Source of the DNA: Collinsella sp. AF02-46-1
GTDB lineage: Bacteria; Actinomycetota; Coriobacteriia; Coriobacteriales; Coriobacteriaceae
Assembly: GCF_003465825.1 (NCBI RefSeq)
Contig: NZ_QSBV01000008.1
Span: 1-64,000, forward strand
Direction: 5' to 3'
DNA: 64,000 nt
In this document: positions 57,525 to 64,000 of the stretch, one piece after another
How positions within the stretch are numbered: position 1 is the stretch's first letter
How the letters are laid out: every line of letters starts with the position of its first letter
Notes under the pieces: model-generated
The model's database searches: none
Told to the model about the DNA's origin: nothing
The model's input: the letters and a program-made list of their open reading frames with translations, nothing else
Translations under genes and position numbers: made by a program

Positions 57525-57817
57525 GCGGCGTCCTTGGTGGTGTAGACACGTGCGAACGTGGACGGGTCCGCTCCAAAGAGCATGTGAAGCATCAGGCGGC
57601 GCGAGTAGATGAGCTCGTCAAAGTCGTGAGGGAGCTCGATGTCGTGGATACGCGCGATGTGGTGGGCGAGCGCCGAGAACGACTCGGGGTCGCAGATAAC
57701 ATCGGTGGTGACGTGGTAGACCGCCGTATCGGGGAACGCCTCTTCGTCGAAAGGCAGGAGATAGGGATCGTCGTCGACCTCGATGGCGACGCCGTACTGG
57801 GGCCAGTAATATGCCAT
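57521..57817 (-). CDS. short nuclease-like protein
   Basis: A 98-residue protein starting YYWPQYGVAIEVDDDPYLLP, which resembles the core strand of DUF559/VSR-type nucleases found at the C-terminus of AbiEi-like Coriobacteriia proteins. It has only the Glu-x-Asp part and the following VYHVTTDVICDPESF, so it is truncated relative to a whole nuclease or is a stand-alone remnant. GGGAGG precedes the ATG. It is translationally coupled to the exported protein gene downstream, an unexpected pairing. Confidence 0.5.
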   Translation of the reverse strand: MAYYWPQYGVAIEVDDDPYLLPFDEEAFPDTAVYHVTTDVICDPESFSALAHHIARIHDIELPHDFDELIYSRRLMLHMLFGADPSTFARVYTTKDAA

Positions 57818-58162
57818 GGGAACCTCCCTGCTTCTGGGGCCAAAACTTCTATCGGTTTTGGCTGTCGACGCCGACCGTATCAGCCGCTACTTGACCAATT
57901 TCTGACCAAATGCTTGACGGATTGACATCTCCGCAGGTAAAAGGTGGAAAAATTACTTCAACTTTTTTCGAGCGACAATCGAGCGGTCGGCGACGGCGGG
58001 GCGATATGTGTCAAAAGCATCGTCTGCCGAGGAAGCCTTGCCGTTCGCCGAATTGCACAAACGTAAAAATCGCCAATTATGGAGACGGTCTCGAACACGT
58101 CGACGAAACGATGCGGTAACATCTCCCTGCAAACACTGTAGTTAGCTAAAGGGGGAGTTCGC
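57818..58162. other. divergent promoter region
   Basis: No gene. It separates the secreted-protein operon from the lactate dehydrogenase operon. TGACCAA occurs twice, four bases apart, at about 57892-57909. TTGACG and TTGACA occur at 57914 and 57922, but no good -10 follows. I see no riboswitch. Confidence 0.4.
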
Positions 58163-59764
58163 GTGTCTGCAACCATTAAACCCTTCACCGATGAGTTCGA
58201 AGAGTATGGCCGCGATGAATCTCGTGCATCGGGCGAAGCATCGAGCATCTCGTTTCCGACAACGGAAGACGAGGTCCGTGCCATTTTGGAAACGCTCCAT
58301 GCCGAGCGTGTCCCGGTAACGGTTCAGGGCGCCCGAACCGGCCTTGCCGCCGGTGCCGTGCCCCACGGTGGGCATATCCTCAATACTTCCCGTATGAATC
58401 GCTACTTGGGCCTTCGCCGCGATGAACAAGGCCAATTTCTGCTGCGCGTGGAGCCGGGCGTTGTGCTCTCGGAGCTGCGTAAGCAGCTGAGCAAGAAGGT
58501 ACTGCCGACCGCTGGTTGGGACCAGGCATCGCTTGAGGCCTACGAGGAGTTCCAAGAGTCCCCCGAGCAGTTCTTTCCCACCGATCCCACCGAGGCATCT
58601 GCCTGTCTGGGTGGCATGGCGGCATGCAACGCCTCCGGCGCCCGCAGCTACGCTTACGGCCCCATGCGCCCGCATATCACGGGACTCCACGTCGCGCTGG
58701 CTGATGGCGATTTGCTTGAGCTTCAGCGCGGCGAGGCTTTTGCCCAGGGCCGCCACCTGTCGCTCGTGACGGCAGAGGGTCATACATTCGAGCTTGATCT
58801 TCCTGACTACACCATGCCCAAGACCAAAAATGCCTCGGGGTATTTTGTTGCGGACGATATGGACGCCATCGATCTTTTTATCGGTGCGTGCGGCACGCTC
58901 GGCGTCATTACCGAGCTCGAGATCGCCCTGCAGGCGGCACCTTCGGTCGTATGGGGTGTGAGTTGCTTTTTCGATAGCGAAGACAAGGCCGTGTCCTTTA
59001 CCGATTCCGTGCGTCCCGTGCTGTCCCATGCCGCCGCTATTGAGTATTTCGATGCTGGCGCCCTGGATATCCTGCGTCGCCAGCGCGAGCAGTCGACAGC
59101 GTTTGCCTCGCTGCCGGCGCTCGACGACGAGGCAAAGGTCTGTGTCTACGTGGAGCTCGACTGCGATGACGAGGCGCAGGCGACCGAGGAGCTGTACCAC
59201 CTTGGATGGGTGCTGGAGTTTGCGGGCGGCCGCGACGATGCGACATGGGTCGCCCGCACCGAAGTCGATCGCGAGTGCCAGCGGTTCTTCCGCCGCGCGG
59301 TGCCCGAGAGCGTCAACATGCTCATTGACGAGCGTCGCCGCACCGACCCCACCATTACCAAGCTGGGATCGGATATGTCGGTGCCCAATGCACGCCTTGC
59401 CGATGTCATGGCCCTCTATCGCCGCACGCTGGCCGAAAGCGGGCTTGAGTCTGCTGCCTGGGGACACATCGGGAACAACCATCTGCATGTGAACATCCTG
59501 CCGCGCGATGCGCAAGACTACCGTCGTGGTGGAGAGCTCTTTGCCCAGTGGGCTTCCGAGGTCACGGCCATGGGCGGTGCCGTTTCTGCCGAACACGGCG
59601 TCGGCAAGATCAAGGCGGGCTTCTTGGAGACGATGTACGGCCACGAGGCCATGGTCGAGTCGGCGCGCCTCAAACTCCAGCTCGATCCTGCCGGCCAGTT
59701 GGGTCGCGGCAACCTGTTTACGGAGAAGCTCTTGGATGAACTCGTCCAGAAAGGGGGCGCGTGA
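58163..59764 (+). CDS. FAD-dependent D-lactate/glycolate dehydrogenase
   Basis: A 533-residue FAD-binding oxidoreductase of the GlcD/LctD family. The PCMH-type FAD domain is at about residues 25-230 (VPVTVQGARTGLAAGAVPHG, GGMAACNASGARSYAYGPMR, FIGACGTLGVITELEIALQA), and the C-terminal domain ends with GHIGNNHLHVN and EHGVGKIKAG, which bind flavin and hydroxyacid. GTG 58163 has AAAGGGGGAG upstream. EtfB and EtfA follow directly, as in the Acetobacterium lactate dehydrogenase complex, so lactate is the likely substrate. Confidence 0.88.
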   Translation: MSATIKPFTDEFEEYGRDESRASGEASSISFPTTEDEVRAILETLHAERVPVTVQGARTGLAAGAVPHGGHILNTSRMNRYLGLRRDEQGQFLLRVEPGVVLSELRKQLSKKVLPTAGWDQASLEAYEEFQESPEQFFPTDPTEASACLGGMAACNASGARSYAYGPMRPHITGLHVALADGDLLELQRGEAFAQGRHLSLVTAEGHTFELDLPDYTMPKTKNASGYFVADDMDAIDLFIGACGTLGVITELEIALQAAPSVVWGVSCFFDSEDKAVSFTDSVRPVLSHAAAIEYFDAGALDILRRQREQSTAFASLPALDDEAKVCVYVELDCDDEAQATEELYHLGWVLEFAGGRDDATWVARTEVDRECQRFFRRAVPESVNMLIDERRRTDPTITKLGSDMSVPNARLADVMALYRRTLAESGLESAAWGHIGNNHLHVNILPRDAQDYRRGGELFAQWASEVTAMGGAVSAEHGVGKIKAGFLETMYGHEAMVESARLKLQLDPAGQLGRGNLFTEKLLDELVQKGGA

Positions 59765-59766
59765 AG

Positions 59767-60582
59767 ATGAGTGATTTCCATATGGTGGTGTGCGTCAAGG
59801 CGGTGCCCGGAAGCACCGAGGTCAAGATGGACCCCAAGACCAATACTATCGTGCGTGATGGCAAGCAGGCGGTCATTAATCCCTTCGATGCAAGTGCCCT
59901 CGAATGTGCGCTAGCGCTGAAGGACGACTTTATCGGCTTTGGCATGGACGTGCGTGTGACGGTGGTGTCGATGGGCATCCCCGCGACCGAATCGCTGCTG
60001 CGCGACTGCATCGCCCGCGGTGCCGACGACGCGCTGCTGCTGACCGATCGCGCCTTTGCGGGCGCCGATACCCTAGCCACCACCTATGCCCTCAAATGCG
60101 GCATCGAGGCACTCGATGAGGACTTTGACCTGCTCATCTGCGGCAAGATGGCGGTGGACGGCGATACGGCCCAGATCGGCCCCGAGCTGGCCGGCGCCTT
60201 TGGGGTCCCCTGCGTGACCGACGTGAGCTGTGTGCAGAGCGCGGGATTTACGACGTGTGGCTCGCTGGCGCTCGTTCACGGCTGCGATGCCGGCGAGGAG
60301 ACGGTGTACCTGGAGATGCCGTGTGCGATGACGACTGCCAAGGAGATTGGCCAGCTGCGCATGCCGAGTATTGCCGGTATTCGCGCGGCCGAGGATGCAG
60401 ACGTGCGTGTGGCCAGCGCTGCCGACGTAAACGCCGATCCCTCGCGTTGCGGCCTTGCCGGATCACCGACGCAGGTCGTGCGCTCGTTTGTGCCCGACCG
60501 TGACCAAACGTGCGAGGCCGTTGAGGGAACGGCGTCCGAGCAGGCGGTAAAACTTGCCAAGATTATCGAGGGGATGGCATAG
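59767..60582 (+). CDS. etfB: electron transfer flavoprotein beta subunit
   Basis: A 271-residue EtfB. Family sequence includes MVVCVKAVPGSTEVKMDP and NPFDASALECAL at the start, LLICGKMAVDGDTAQIGPEL and the ETF signature around GVPCVTDVSCVQ. It binds a nucleotide or FAD and pairs with EtfA. The ATG at 59767 is preferred over GTG 59761 because AAAGGGGG is better spaced for it; the gene lies right behind the dehydrogenase stop. The next gene starts one base after its stop. Confidence 0.92.
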   Translation: MSDFHMVVCVKAVPGSTEVKMDPKTNTIVRDGKQAVINPFDASALECALALKDDFIGFGMDVRVTVVSMGIPATESLLRDCIARGADDALLLTDRAFAGADTLATTYALKCGIEALDEDFDLLICGKMAVDGDTAQIGPELAGAFGVPCVTDVSCVQSAGFTTCGSLALVHGCDAGEETVYLEMPCAMTTAKEIGQLRMPSIAGIRAAEDADVRVASAADVNADPSRCGLAGSPTQVVRSFVPDRDQTCEAVEGTASEQAVKLAKIIEGMA

Positions 60583-61788
60583 ATGAGCGGGCTGATTATC
60601 GATGGCGAAGCCTGTATCGGCTGCGGTCGCTGCGTTCGCGCCTGCGCCTCGGGCGGCATTGTGGTGGAGGGTGAGCGCCCCAATCGCTGTGCCCGCGTAA
60701 CCGACGGCTGTATCCTGTGCGGTGGGTGCGTCGACGCCTGCCCCGTCAACGCCATCTCGATTGAGCGCGACGAGGCCGCCGGCGCGGCAGACCTTGACGC
60801 ATATCGAGACATTTGGGTCTTCGTGCAAACTGACAAGCACGATGCCGTGGCATCCGTGGCCTTCGAGCTCATGGGCAAGGGGCGCGAGCTTGCTGATGCA
60901 CGCGGCTGTCGCCTGGTGGCGCTGATCGGCATAGGTTCCGAGGGCTCGCTCGAGGACCTCGAACACCTGGTTTGTGCCGGCGCGGACGAAGTTCTGGTCT
61001 GTCGTGACGAGCGCCTGCGTCAGAACGACGCGGAGGTCTATGCTCGCCTGATCTACGATTTGGTGGCCGAGCGCAAGCCCGAGGCCATTCTGTACGGCGC
61101 GACCGCCTTTGGTCGCGAGCTGGCGCCCGGTGTGGCCGTGCGCTTGCAGACGGGTCTTACAGCCGATTGCACGGTGCTTTCTATGGATACGGAGACGGGT
61201 CTGCTGCAGCAGACGCGCCCGGCGTTTGGCGGCAACCTGATGGCCACCATTATCTGCCCCAACCACCGTCCTCAGATGGCAACGGTGCGCCCCGGCATCT
61301 TTAAGGCGCCCGAGTTTGACTATAGCCGCTCCGGCACGATTACCCAGGTAGTGCTTGCGGATGACGTTAAGGCCCGCGTCGAGATCTCGATTCCCGCCGA
61401 GGAGTGGGGACAGCAGGCCTCAATTGCCGATGCCGAGCGTCTGGTCGTGGTGGGCCGCGGCATCGGCTCCAAGAAGAATCTGCCCCTGATGCGAAAGCTC
61501 GCCGATGCCCTGGGTGCCGAGCTTGGTTGCACGCGTCCCATTGTGGAGGCAGGCTGGTTGGAGTATCGCCACCAAATTGGCCAGACGGGTGTATCGGTCT
61601 CGCCCAAGCTCCTCGTGAGCATCGGTGTCTCGGGCGCTATCCAGCATCTCGCCGGCATCGGTGGGGCGGAGTGCATTGTCGCCATCAATGAGGACCCGGA
61701 TGCCCCCATCTTCGGTGCTGCCCAGTATAAGGTCGTCGGCGATGCCGTTGAGATCGTTGAGGAGCTGCTGGCTCAGCTTGAGCGCTAA
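60583..61788 (+). CDS. etfA: electron transfer flavoprotein alpha subunit with ferredoxin domain
   Basis: A 401-residue EtfA carrying an N-terminal bacterial-type ferredoxin. Eight cysteines in two sets (Cys11, 14, 17, 21 and Cys43, 46, 49, 53) should hold two [4Fe-4S] clusters. The C-terminal FAD domain has LVVVGRGIGSKKNLPLMRKL, HQIGQTGVSVSPKLLVSIGV and SGAIQHLAGI. The ferredoxin part is what sets apart EtfA of confurcating lactate dehydrogenase. Together with the two genes upstream, lactate could be oxidised by coupling electrons from reduced ferredoxin to reduction of NAD. Confidence 0.92.
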   Translation: MSGLIIDGEACIGCGRCVRACASGGIVVEGERPNRCARVTDGCILCGGCVDACPVNAISIERDEAAGAADLDAYRDIWVFVQTDKHDAVASVAFELMGKGRELADARGCRLVALIGIGSEGSLEDLEHLVCAGADEVLVCRDERLRQNDAEVYARLIYDLVAERKPEAILYGATAFGRELAPGVAVRLQTGLTADCTVLSMDTETGLLQQTRPAFGGNLMATIICPNHRPQMATVRPGIFKAPEFDYSRSGTITQVVLADDVKARVEISIPAEEWGQQASIADAERLVVVGRGIGSKKNLPLMRKLADALGAELGCTRPIVEAGWLEYRHQIGQTGVSVSPKLLVSIGVSGAIQHLAGIGGAECIVAINEDPDAPIFGAAQYKVVGDAVEIVEELLAQLER

Positions 61789-62597
61789 GCGCGCGTCAGC
61801 CAGTCGCGCATCTCGTCCTTTAGGCGGCTCCAGGTTGCCTGCGTGGCGGGGTTGGTAAAGGGCCGCGTAATGCCAAAGGGCGCATCGAGCAGGCGGTGGA
61901 TATCGCCCTGTTCGCGCGCCAGCGCGCGGCTCGCTGGATAGACGAGCTCAAACATAAAGCAGATGAGTCCCACCAGGTAGTCTGCGGGCTCATCGCGCTC
62001 ATCGCGTGCGACGCAGCGGTGCTCGTCAAAGGCGGTAAGCGCCGGTGCCGAGAAGTGGCTGGCGAGAAATGCGTCCTCATCCACCTTGAGGATGGTCTCG
62101 ACGGTGCTGTCGGCGATGGTGCGCATAATGTCGATCTTGTCACCATCGCGCACGATATCGCAGAAGCTCCGCGTACGCTCGTCGAGCTGCGCGGGTAGAC
62201 GAAAATCGCTGTGATAGGCAATGCTCGCTCGGATGAGCTCATCTTCTGCCGGGTCATCGATAAAGTCGCGGATGCTCGTTACGGCGGGTGCATCGGCGGG
62301 ATTCTCGCCAAAGAGGACCTCGATGCCCAGCGCTGCATGGCTCATGCTCTCGGCGTCCTTAAAGGTGTCCCAGCGCCGCAACTGCTCAAAGCGGCCCATA
62401 TCGTGTAGCAGGCCGCAAAGCCATGCCAGGTCAATATCTTCTGACGACCAGCCCTGCTCGCGTGCTACGGCATCGCATGCCTCGGCCACGTGGTACGTAT
62501 GCTCGAATTTGAGCGCGATGCGTGGGTTAGTGGCGTCGTAGGCATCGGTGTAGCTTTTGAAGGCCGCGCGCGCCCGGTCTCGATCGATAGCTGTCAT
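61785..62597 (-). CDS. HD-domain phosphohydrolase
   Basis: A 270-residue protein with an HD metal-dependent phosphohydrolase domain in the first 150 residues: KFEHTYHVAEACD, then the HD pair in CGLLHDMGRF, AYHSDF and IVRDGDKIDIM. The substrate could be a nucleotide or phosphorylated signal. The stop overlaps the etfA stop by four bases on the opposite strand. No partner gene is obvious. Confidence 0.8.
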   Translation of the reverse strand: MTAIDRDRARAAFKSYTDAYDATNPRIALKFEHTYHVAEACDAVAREQGWSSEDIDLAWLCGLLHDMGRFEQLRRWDTFKDAESMSHAALGIEVLFGENPADAPAVTSIRDFIDDPAEDELIRASIAYHSDFRLPAQLDERTRSFCDIVRDGDKIDIMRTIADSTVETILKVDEDAFLASHFSAPALTAFDEHRCVARDERDEPADYLVGLICFMFELVYPASRALAREQGDIHRLLDAPFGITRPFTNPATQATWSRLKDEMRDWLTRA

Positions 62598-62723
62598 AAT
62601 GACTTCCTAAAAAGTTGTGTCTTTCGATCCGGTGGCAATTGTAGGTGAACTCGGTTGCTGTCGGATGATGATTCTGCCGTGTCGCTACATGCGGCTCGGA
62701 GACCTTGTCAGGATGAGAAGCGT

Positions 62724-63416
62724 ATGGTGCTCAAAATCGTTAGAACCGTCTGGCCAGTGATGCTTACCTATGTTGCAATAGGCGCGCCGTGCGGAATGAT
62801 CATGGGGCAGACGGGAATGGAACCCTGGATGGTCTTTGCTCTGAGCAGCACGTTCGTGACGGGCAGCGGGCAGTTTATGATCTGCAATCTGTGGCTGGCA
62901 GGTGTGCCTGCGGCGTCGATCGTCGCGAGCGTTGCTGCCATCTCCTCGCGCTTTGCGCTTTACTCGGCATCGATCACGTCGCATCTGACGGGTGCCTCGA
63001 AGAGTCAGACGCTGGCTGTTGCCGCGACACTTACCGAGGAGGCATATGGCATCTCGCTTGCCAAGTTGGTTGAAGGGGAGGATTGGGGCCCGCGCGAGTC
63101 CTTTGTGCTCAACGTGATCCTTATCGCAACATGGGGCGTATCGTGTACGACGGGCGCCATCGTCGGCGCCGTTGTCGATGTTCCCACCGCCATTGCAGCC
63201 TTTGTCTGCACCTCGCTCTTTATCTGCCTGCTCTTTTCGCAGCGGCTGTCGCGCGGCAACGTTGTCGCGGCGGTTTCGGGCGCGGTGTCCGTCGCCGTAT
63301 GCAAGTTCTTGGGCCTCGTGAATATTGCCGTGCCGGCAAGCGTCGTGGTCGGCATTACCATTGCGCTGGCGTGCGATGCTGTATTTGACGGAAGAGGTGC
63401 CCGCGATGCCCGTTAA
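62724..63416 (+). CDS. azlC: branched-chain amino acid exporter large subunit (AzlC family)
   Basis: A 230-residue membrane protein of the AzlC/YgaZ family. AIGAPCGMIMGQTGMEPWMV, TFVTGSGQF and LNVILIATWG are typical, with about five membrane segments. With AzlD it exports branched-chain amino acids or related compounds. ATG 62724 (AGGATGAG upstream) suits the family start; the frame goes back to 62655. The azlD start overlaps its end by 11 bases. Confidence 0.85.
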   Translation: MVLKIVRTVWPVMLTYVAIGAPCGMIMGQTGMEPWMVFALSSTFVTGSGQFMICNLWLAGVPAASIVASVAAISSRFALYSASITSHLTGASKSQTLAVAATLTEEAYGISLAKLVEGEDWGPRESFVLNVILIATWGVSCTTGAIVGAVVDVPTAIAAFVCTSLFICLLFSQRLSRGNVVAAVSGAVSVAVCKFLGLVNIAVPASVVVGITIALACDAVFDGRGARDAR

Positions 63417-63729
63417 CGAGTTCTTGGTTCTGTGGCTGTCGTCGTGGGCTGCTATCGCGTTCTTTCGCATCGCGCCGGCGTTCGCCTTGCGCGGGCGGAC
63501 CCTGTCGCCCCGTATTACCGAGGCCCTGGGCTATATCCCGCCCGCTGCCTTTGCCGCGCTGGTCGCCAACGACTTGGTGAGTCCCGGCGCGTTCGACGCG
63601 GGGCTCTGGCCTGCCTTGGTTCCCTGGATTGCGGCCGCCGGCGTCGTGGTCGTGGCGGTCAAGACAAAATCGATGCTGTGGTGCTGCGTCTCGGGCATCG
63701 TACTCTATATCGTCTTGAGCCTTATATAG
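63406..63729 (+). CDS. azlD: branched-chain amino acid exporter small subunit (AzlD family)
   Basis: A 107-residue protein with about four hydrophobic segments. RIAPAFALRGRTLSPRITEA, then LGYIPPAAFAALVANDLV is the conserved AzlD region. It overlaps azlC, and the two products should form one transporter. The ATG at 63406 (MPVNEFLVLW) fits the usual length; the open frame extends to 63325. Confidence 0.85.
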   Translation: MPVNEFLVLWLSSWAAIAFFRIAPAFALRGRTLSPRITEALGYIPPAAFAALVANDLVSPGAFDAGLWPALVPWIAAAGVVVVAVKTKSMLWCCVSGIVLYIVLSLI

Positions 63730-63879
63730 GGGTGGCGTCGCGGGCGCCGAATCTCGTTCCATCCCAACTTGTCGAGTTTTTCACCGAGCTGGTCTATTTC
63801 TTCTGGTACCATGGTCAAACTTTACTGTAGCAAAGCGTGACGTGGGCTTTTGTACCCCGTCAGCGGAAATGGGGGTTTC

Positions 63880-64000
63880 ATGGCACAGGAAGCAACCGCC
63901 AACGAGCAAAAGAAATTCAAGGTCCCGCGCATCCCGGGCGACATCATGATTTATCCGATGATCGTCGGTCTTTTGCTCAACACCTTCTGCCCGCAGGTTT
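63880..64000 (+). CDS. kdgT: 2-keto-3-deoxygluconate permease-like protein, 5' part
   Basis: Only the first 40 codons are inside the window. IPGDIMIYPMIVGLLLNTFC and PQV match the start of KdgT-type transporters, which import 2-keto-3-deoxygluconate from pectin breakdown. GGGGG lies five bases before the ATG. The gene runs off the right edge, so its catabolic neighbours are not visible. Confidence 0.7.
   Translation, partial: MAQEATANEQKKFKVPRIPGDIMIYPMIVGLLLNTFCPQV

Noticed and set aside
1..64000. tRNA, rRNA or CRISPR features
   Set aside because: I looked for T-loop sequences, long conserved rRNA stretches and regularly spaced repeats and saw none that hold up. The GGTTCAAA near 8450 belongs to the TPP riboswitch.

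Overview
The window reads as GC-rich chromosomal DNA from a gut actinobacterium of the class Coriobacteriia, most like Collinsella. This rests on the protein families I recognise (bile salt hydrolase, an HTH-aminotransferase fusion, an AbiEi/DUF559-like nuclease family, an Etf-linked lactate dehydrogenase, LAATG-anchored surface proteins), the strong AGGAGG ribosome sites and the lack of respiratory genes. I could not run a database search, so the genus is an inference. I found no rRNA, tRNA, CRISPR array, transposase or prophage.

Layout. 0.2-6.4 kb: a small membrane protein, two large GGDEF proteins (one with an EAL domain) and a patatin-like lipase. 6.4-8.5 kb: a TPP-riboswitch operon thiM, thiamine-binding protein, thiE. 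8.6-13.9 kb: HAD phosphatase, LysR regulator, MetE-like protein with a palindromic operator, uracil permease, esterase. 14-19.4 kb: two LAATG-anchored beta-helix surface proteins made by a ~2 kb tandem duplication that also copied the tail of the adjacent purine permease gene. 19.5-25.2 kb: a deformylase-like protein without its catalytic Glu, bile salt hydrolase, EamA/LysR pair, autoregulated HTH-aminotransferase fusion, second deformylase. 25.4-31.4 kb: an RGG-tailed winged-helix protein, a cluster of long palindromes, pdxT-pdxS with a divergent MocR/PdxR regulator, and a nuclease-like gene bracketed by two copies of a 122-bp MITE-like element. 31.5-38.4 kb: reverse rubrerythrin, alcohol/aldehyde dehydrogenase operon, a possible type I toxin, HIRAN protein, metallophosphoesterase, DUF2130 coiled-coil protein. 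38.4-48 kb: Mtr4/DUF3516-type helicase, trmB, a methyltransferase, an XRE-DUF4097 pair, elp3, a spermidine-synthase-like protein.

48-53.7 kb holds the most system-like locus: an operon of a TerB_N/TerB_C protein, a BrxD-like ATPase and an Lhr/YprA-type helicase. These are BREX-related parts without the BREX methylase or PglZ. 53.8-57.8 kb: a DUF554 membrane protein and a run of small secreted proteins ending next to a short nuclease-like ORF. 58.2-61.8 kb: FAD-dependent lactate/glycolate dehydrogenase, EtfB and a ferredoxin-fused EtfA, the arrangement of electron-confurcating lactate dehydrogenase. 61.8-64 kb: HD hydrolase, azlCD exporter and the start of a KdgT-type permease.

Two themes recur. 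Small inverted-repeat elements lie exactly at gene 3' ends, several forming the stop codon or abutting it. Partial gene copies (permease tail, LysR fragment) record local duplications.
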